Origin: Pseudomonas sp. URMO17WK12:I2
GTDB lineage: Bacteria > Pseudomonadota > Gammaproteobacteria > Pseudomonadales > Pseudomonadaceae
DNA: 64,000 nucleotides
Reading direction: 5' to 3'
NCBI RefSeq assembly: GCF_003253735.1
Contig: NZ_QKYW01000002.1
Location: forward strand, 520,367-584,366
In this document: piece by piece, positions 63,288 through 64,000 of the stretch
Layout: the number at the start of each line of letters is the position of its first letter
How positions within the stretch are numbered: the first letter of the stretch is position 1
The notes under the pieces: generated by a model
Databases searched by the model: none
Told to the model about the DNA's origin: nothing
The model's input: only the letters and a program-made list of their open reading frames with translations
Program-made: the position numbers and the translations under genes

Positions 63288-64000
63288 TCAGGCGTCGTGA
63301 TCTGGGGTGATGAATTCCCACAGATCGGCGCACAGTTCGTGGTAGCGCGGGTCCTTGCGCAGCTGGAGGATGTTGCGGTCGTCGCCCAGCGGAATCGGCA
63401 CGTCACGCACGATGGTGCCGGGGCGGCCGGAGAAGATCAGGCAGCGGTCGCCAAGGGCCACGGCCTCGTCCAGGTCGTGGGTGACGAACAGCACGGTCTT
63501 CTTCAACTGGCGGCTGAGCTTGAACAGCTCGGTCTGCATGCGCAGGCGCAGCTGCGCATCGAGGGCCGCGAACGGCTCGTCCATCAGCAGGGTTTCCGGG
63601 TCATAGGCGAGCAGCCGGGCCAGCGCGGCGCGCTTGCGCATGCCGCCGGAGAGCTGGCTTGGATAGGCCTTCTCGTTGCCCGTCAGGCCGACCAGGGCCA
63701 TCAGCTCGGCGATGCGCGCCTGCCGCTGCGCCTTGGGCACGCCCTGGATTTCCAGCGGCGTGGCGATGTTGCTGGCCACGTCACGCCAGGGCAGCAGGTG
63801 GTCGCTCTGGGTCATGTAGCCGGTGCGGCCATTGATGCCGCTGACAGGTTCACCGCGATACACCACCTCGCCGGTGGTCGGCGCGAACAGCCCGGCGACC
63901 ATGTTCAGCAGGGTGGACTTGCCGCAGCCGGACGGGCCGATGATGGTTACCACCTGGCCCTGCTGGATGTCGACGTTGATGCTGTGCGACGCCTGTTTGG
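63288..64000 (-). CDS. ABC transporter ATPase (SsuB/TauB type), C-terminal part
   Basis: The gene begins beyond position 64000; about 237 residues are inside the window. The reading frame continues upstream to the window edge as KQASHSINVDIQQGQVV. Walker A is IIGPSGCGKSTLLN, the signature LSGGMRKRAALARLL, Walker B LLMDEPFAALDAQL, and the switch His in VTHDLDEAVALGD. It drives the importer formed with the permease and binding protein encoded downstream. GMRKR in place of GMRQR is typical of this subfamily. Confidence 0.92.
   Translation of the reverse strand, partial: KQASHSINVDIQQGQVVTIIGPSGCGKSTLLNMVAGLFAPTTGEVVYRGEPVSGINGRTGYMTQSDHLLPWRDVASNIATPLEIQGVPKAQRQARIAELMALVGLTGNEKAYPSQLSGGMRKRAALARLLAYDPETLLMDEPFAALDAQLRLRMQTELFKLSRQLKKTVLFVTHDLDEAVALGDRCLIFSGRPGTIVRDVPIPLGDDRNILQLRKDPRYHELCADLWEFITPDHDA

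Overview
This 64 kb window is a high-GC (roughly 64% by eye) chromosomal segment of a Pseudomonas-type gammaproteobacterium. The gene content and neighbourhoods are typical of the genus: argG-motY-pyrC-rnt, bfd-bfr, fpr/finR, recX-recA-cinA-mutS-fdxA-rsmZ, a full mdc malonate decarboxylase operon, OprD porins and DTW, LOG and PilZ proteins. It is not P. aeruginosa itself: a short LOV photoreceptor with a LitR-like MerR regulator, an argC of type 2, and the absence of rpoS after fdxA/rsmZ set it apart. No tRNA, rRNA, CRISPR array, prophage or intact insertion sequence was seen.

Region by region. 1-8.3 kb: malonate catabolism (mdcABCDEGH plus a MatC-like carrier, all minus strand), faced by a divergent TyrR/PhhR-type regulator. 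8.3-15.0 kb: an exported low-complexity protein, a flavodoxin, then a probable blue-light module (short LOV protein, PilZ-like protein, class II LitR-like regulator, ABM-membrane protein) running into a pterin operon folM-folE-folX-DUF1244-hopJ. TGTACA-rich sites lie in front of both the regulator and the fol operon. 15.2-24.8 kb: arginine and pyrimidine synthesis, MotY, RNase T, iron storage (bfd, bfr), ferredoxin-NADP reductase with its LysR regulator, dgkA and an erdR-like response regulator. 25-34 kb: transporter, tRNA modification, LOG protein, SOS genes recX-recA with a LexA box, pncC, mutS, fdxA and the sRNA gene rsmZ with a perfect GacA box. 34-42 kb: PilZ, DUF4124 and lipoprotein genes, a double universal stress protein with an Anr-like box, pyruvate kinase, an iron-sulfur flavoprotein, a diguanylate cyclase and class I fumarase. 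42-46.4 kb: an iron-starvation cell-surface signalling set (ECF sigma, FecR, TonB receptor) under a strong Fur box. 46.4-56.4 kb: DUF1028, GlxA-type regulator, isochorismatase-like hydrolase, metE, then an amine or polyamine utilisation set (NTF2-AraC regulator, DadA-like oxidase, cupin, PotF-like binding protein). 56.5-64 kb: a minus-strand operon joining an ABC importer, an OprD porin, a fused hydratase/3-hydroxyacyl-CoA dehydrogenase and a PcaF-like thiolase.

Mobile and repeat DNA is limited to small elements. Two copies of a MITE-like element (TAGGGTCTGTTGCCGTTT ends, nested inverted repeats) sit 40 kb apart in opposite orientation, one of them inside the acyl-CoA operon where its end supplies a stop codon. 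Two palindromic intergenic repeats share a core, and there are two REP-type inverted repeats. The most interesting candidate system is the LOV/LitR module attached to tetrahydromonapterin (folM/folE/folX) synthesis, suggesting blue-light control of a pterin cofactor.
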